This document shows, in pieces, positions 4,783 to 5,841 of a stretch of DNA of 5,841 bases. The DNA is from Opitutaceae bacterium. GTDB lineage: Bacteria; Verrucomicrobiota; Verrucomicrobiia; Opitutales; Opitutaceae. The notes below the pieces were generated by a model. It ran no database searches. It was not told the origin of the DNA and worked only from the letters and a program-made list of their open reading frames with translations. Location of the stretch: the NCBI GenBank assembly GCA_023265535.1, contig JAHFTI010000301.1, positions 1 to 5,841 on the forward strand. The letters are read 5' to 3'. Position numbers and translations under genes: made by a program. Position 1 is the first letter of the stretch. Every line of letters begins with the position of its first letter.

Positions 4783-5841
4783 ATGAAACTGCAGGCCCGT
4801 TTCAACCTCTCCATCTTCCTCGTGATTTTTGCGGCTTTTGTAGTCACTCAAGTCATTCAATTCCAGCGCATTTCATCACTACTGGGCTCCCAGGAACGCG
4901 ACAGCCTCGCTCACGAGGAGAGCTCCTTCGCGGAAGCCATGGCAGACCTGCGCCTTGCAACCGAAAGCTCCCTCGTCGGCCACATGGCGGACGGTGAGAT
5001 GGACAAGTTCCAACGCAACCTCGAAGGCCTGCGGGAGGTGAAGTCCCTGCGGGAGCTTTCCCTCGCCAGCAACAAGGGCCGCATCACCTTCTCGACCGAC
5101 CCGCAGCGACTGCGCCAGGAACTGCCCGCCGAATTGCTCAACCGGCTCACCACCAACATAGAACGCGTGGAGCGCAAGGTCGGCGATCTCCTTGAGGTCT
5201 ACCAGCCCCTCAAGTCGAGGGCAGCCTGCTACGAATGCCACAAGGATTTCCGCAACACGGCCGTCGGCGGCGTGCTCATCTACCGCTTCAACCGCTCGGC
5301 CCTTATCGAGGCACAGTCCCACTGGACCGACTTCACCCGGACCATCTCGGGCAACCTGCTCCTCATGTCCTGCGTGAGCCTGGTGCTCATCCTCGCGATC
5401 TCGGGCTCCCTCGTGTGGTGGCTCGTCCAACGCCAGATCATCACCCCCCTCAGGGCCACGGGGAACGTCATCCATCGGGTCGCTGACCGCGACCTCAGGA
5501 CCAAGGTCGCACAGGTTTCCAGCGATGAGGTGGGAGAGATCGGCGATTCGATCAACAAGATGGTCGACGACCTGCGCGGGCACCTGGTCACCATAGCCGA
5601 GGACAGCCGCAAGCTCAGCCATTCCTCGGAGCAGCTCAGCCAGATCAGCACGGAGGTGCTCAGGAACAGTTCCTTCACGTCCCAACAGGCCAACATGGTC
5701 GCCGCCGCCTCCGAGCAGGTAAGCCGCAACGTCGGCGTCATGGCAATGAGCACCGAGGAGATGCAGGCGAGCATCCAGGAGATCTCCAACAACACGAACC
5801 AGGCTGCAACGATCGCATCCCAGGCCGAGACCCTCGCCCAT
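4783..5841 (+). CDS. Methyl-accepting chemotaxis-type receptor with periplasmic heme-c motif (3' end cut by window)
   Basis: The frame is open from the ATG at 4783 to the window edge (353 codons, no stop). TM1 is at about residues 7-22. A periplasmic sensor domain spans about 24-187 and contains CYECH at 149-153, a CxxCH motif for covalent heme c. The nearby pattern (ITFSTDP at 106-112, YQPLKS before the motif, VGGVLIY after it) resembles the PAS-like heme-c sensor domains of Geobacter receptors and some histidine kinases. TM2 is at about 190-215, followed by a HAMP domain (216-270; TPL at 221-223, DEVGEIGDSINKM at 248-260). A heptad-like helix with ASEQVSRNV and STEEMQASIQEI follows, typical of the start of an MCP signalling domain. 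It probably senses redox state, oxygen or a gas ligand and signals through CheA/CheW. The MCP tip lies outside the window, so a histidine kinase output is not excluded. No Shine-Dalgarno and no alternative upstream start were seen. Confidence 0.88.
   Translation, partial: MKLQARFNLSIFLVIFAAFVVTQVIQFQRISSLLGSQERDSLAHEESSFAEAMADLRLATESSLVGHMADGEMDKFQRNLEGLREVKSLRELSLASNKGRITFSTDPQRLRQELPAELLNRLTTNIERVERKVGDLLEVYQPLKSRAACYECHKDFRNTAVGGVLIYRFNRSALIEAQSHWTDFTRTISGNLLLMSCVSLVLILAISGSLVWWLVQRQIITPLRATGNVIHRVADRDLRTKVAQVSSDEVGEIGDSINKMVDDLRGHLVTIAEDSRKLSHSSEQLSQISTEVLRNSSFTSQQANMVAAASEQVSRNVGVMAMSTEEMQASIQEISNNTNQAATIASQAETLAH

Noticed and set aside
4879..5841. A 320-codon minus-strand frame opposite the receptor gene
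   Set aside because: It is the antisense shadow of the receptor. The plus frame from 4783 has transmembrane, heme, HAMP and coiled-coil features in the right order.
1..5841. A dedicated defence, biosynthetic or mobile-element system
   Set aside because: No transposase, integrase, tRNA-end, direct-repeat array or defence-type domain is visible. The genes are unrelated neighbours with ordinary housekeeping or envelope roles.

Overview
The window is GC-rich bacterial DNA with five protein genes and no RNA genes, insertion sequences or CRISPR arrays that I could find. Two genes carry Sec-type signal peptides and one encodes a membrane receptor with a periplasmic c-type heme motif, so the host is most likely a Gram-negative bacterium with a cytochrome c maturation pathway. 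The gene mix would fit a Verrucomicrobiota-like or similar free-living lineage, but nothing here fixes the taxonomy. Convincing Shine-Dalgarno sequences are scarce.

Positions 14-1953 (minus strand) form a two-gene alkylation-repair operon. The first gene fuses the Ada methyl-sensing and AraC-type DNA-binding domains to an AlkA 3-methyladenine glycosylase. Its stop codon overlaps the start of an Ogt/AdaB O6-methylguanine methyltransferase in an ATGA junction. Together the pair carries the domain content of the E. coli adaptive response: methylphosphotriester sensing, activation, base excision and direct O6 repair. A partial match to the Ada box lies just upstream, and an AT-rich perfect inverted repeat is embedded in the middle of the fusion gene.

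Positions 2051-3349 (plus strand) encode an exported PQQ-like beta-propeller with eight recognisable blades, divergent from the repair operon across 97 bases. Positions 3381-4637 (minus strand) encode an exported metallophosphoesterase of the purple acid phosphatase type, convergent with the propeller gene across 31 bases. It keeps the main metal-binding motifs but lacks the tyrosine that gives purple acid phosphatases their colour.

Positions 4783-5841 (plus strand) hold the first 353 codons of a transmembrane receptor cut by the window edge. It has a periplasmic sensor domain with a CxxCH heme-attachment motif, then a HAMP domain and the start of a methyl-accepting chemotaxis-type coiled coil. 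A sigma-28 (FliA)-like promoter sits immediately upstream.

I see no evidence for a wholly new multi-gene system. The points most worth following are the heme-c receptor, the intragenic palindrome and the tyrosine-less phosphatase.
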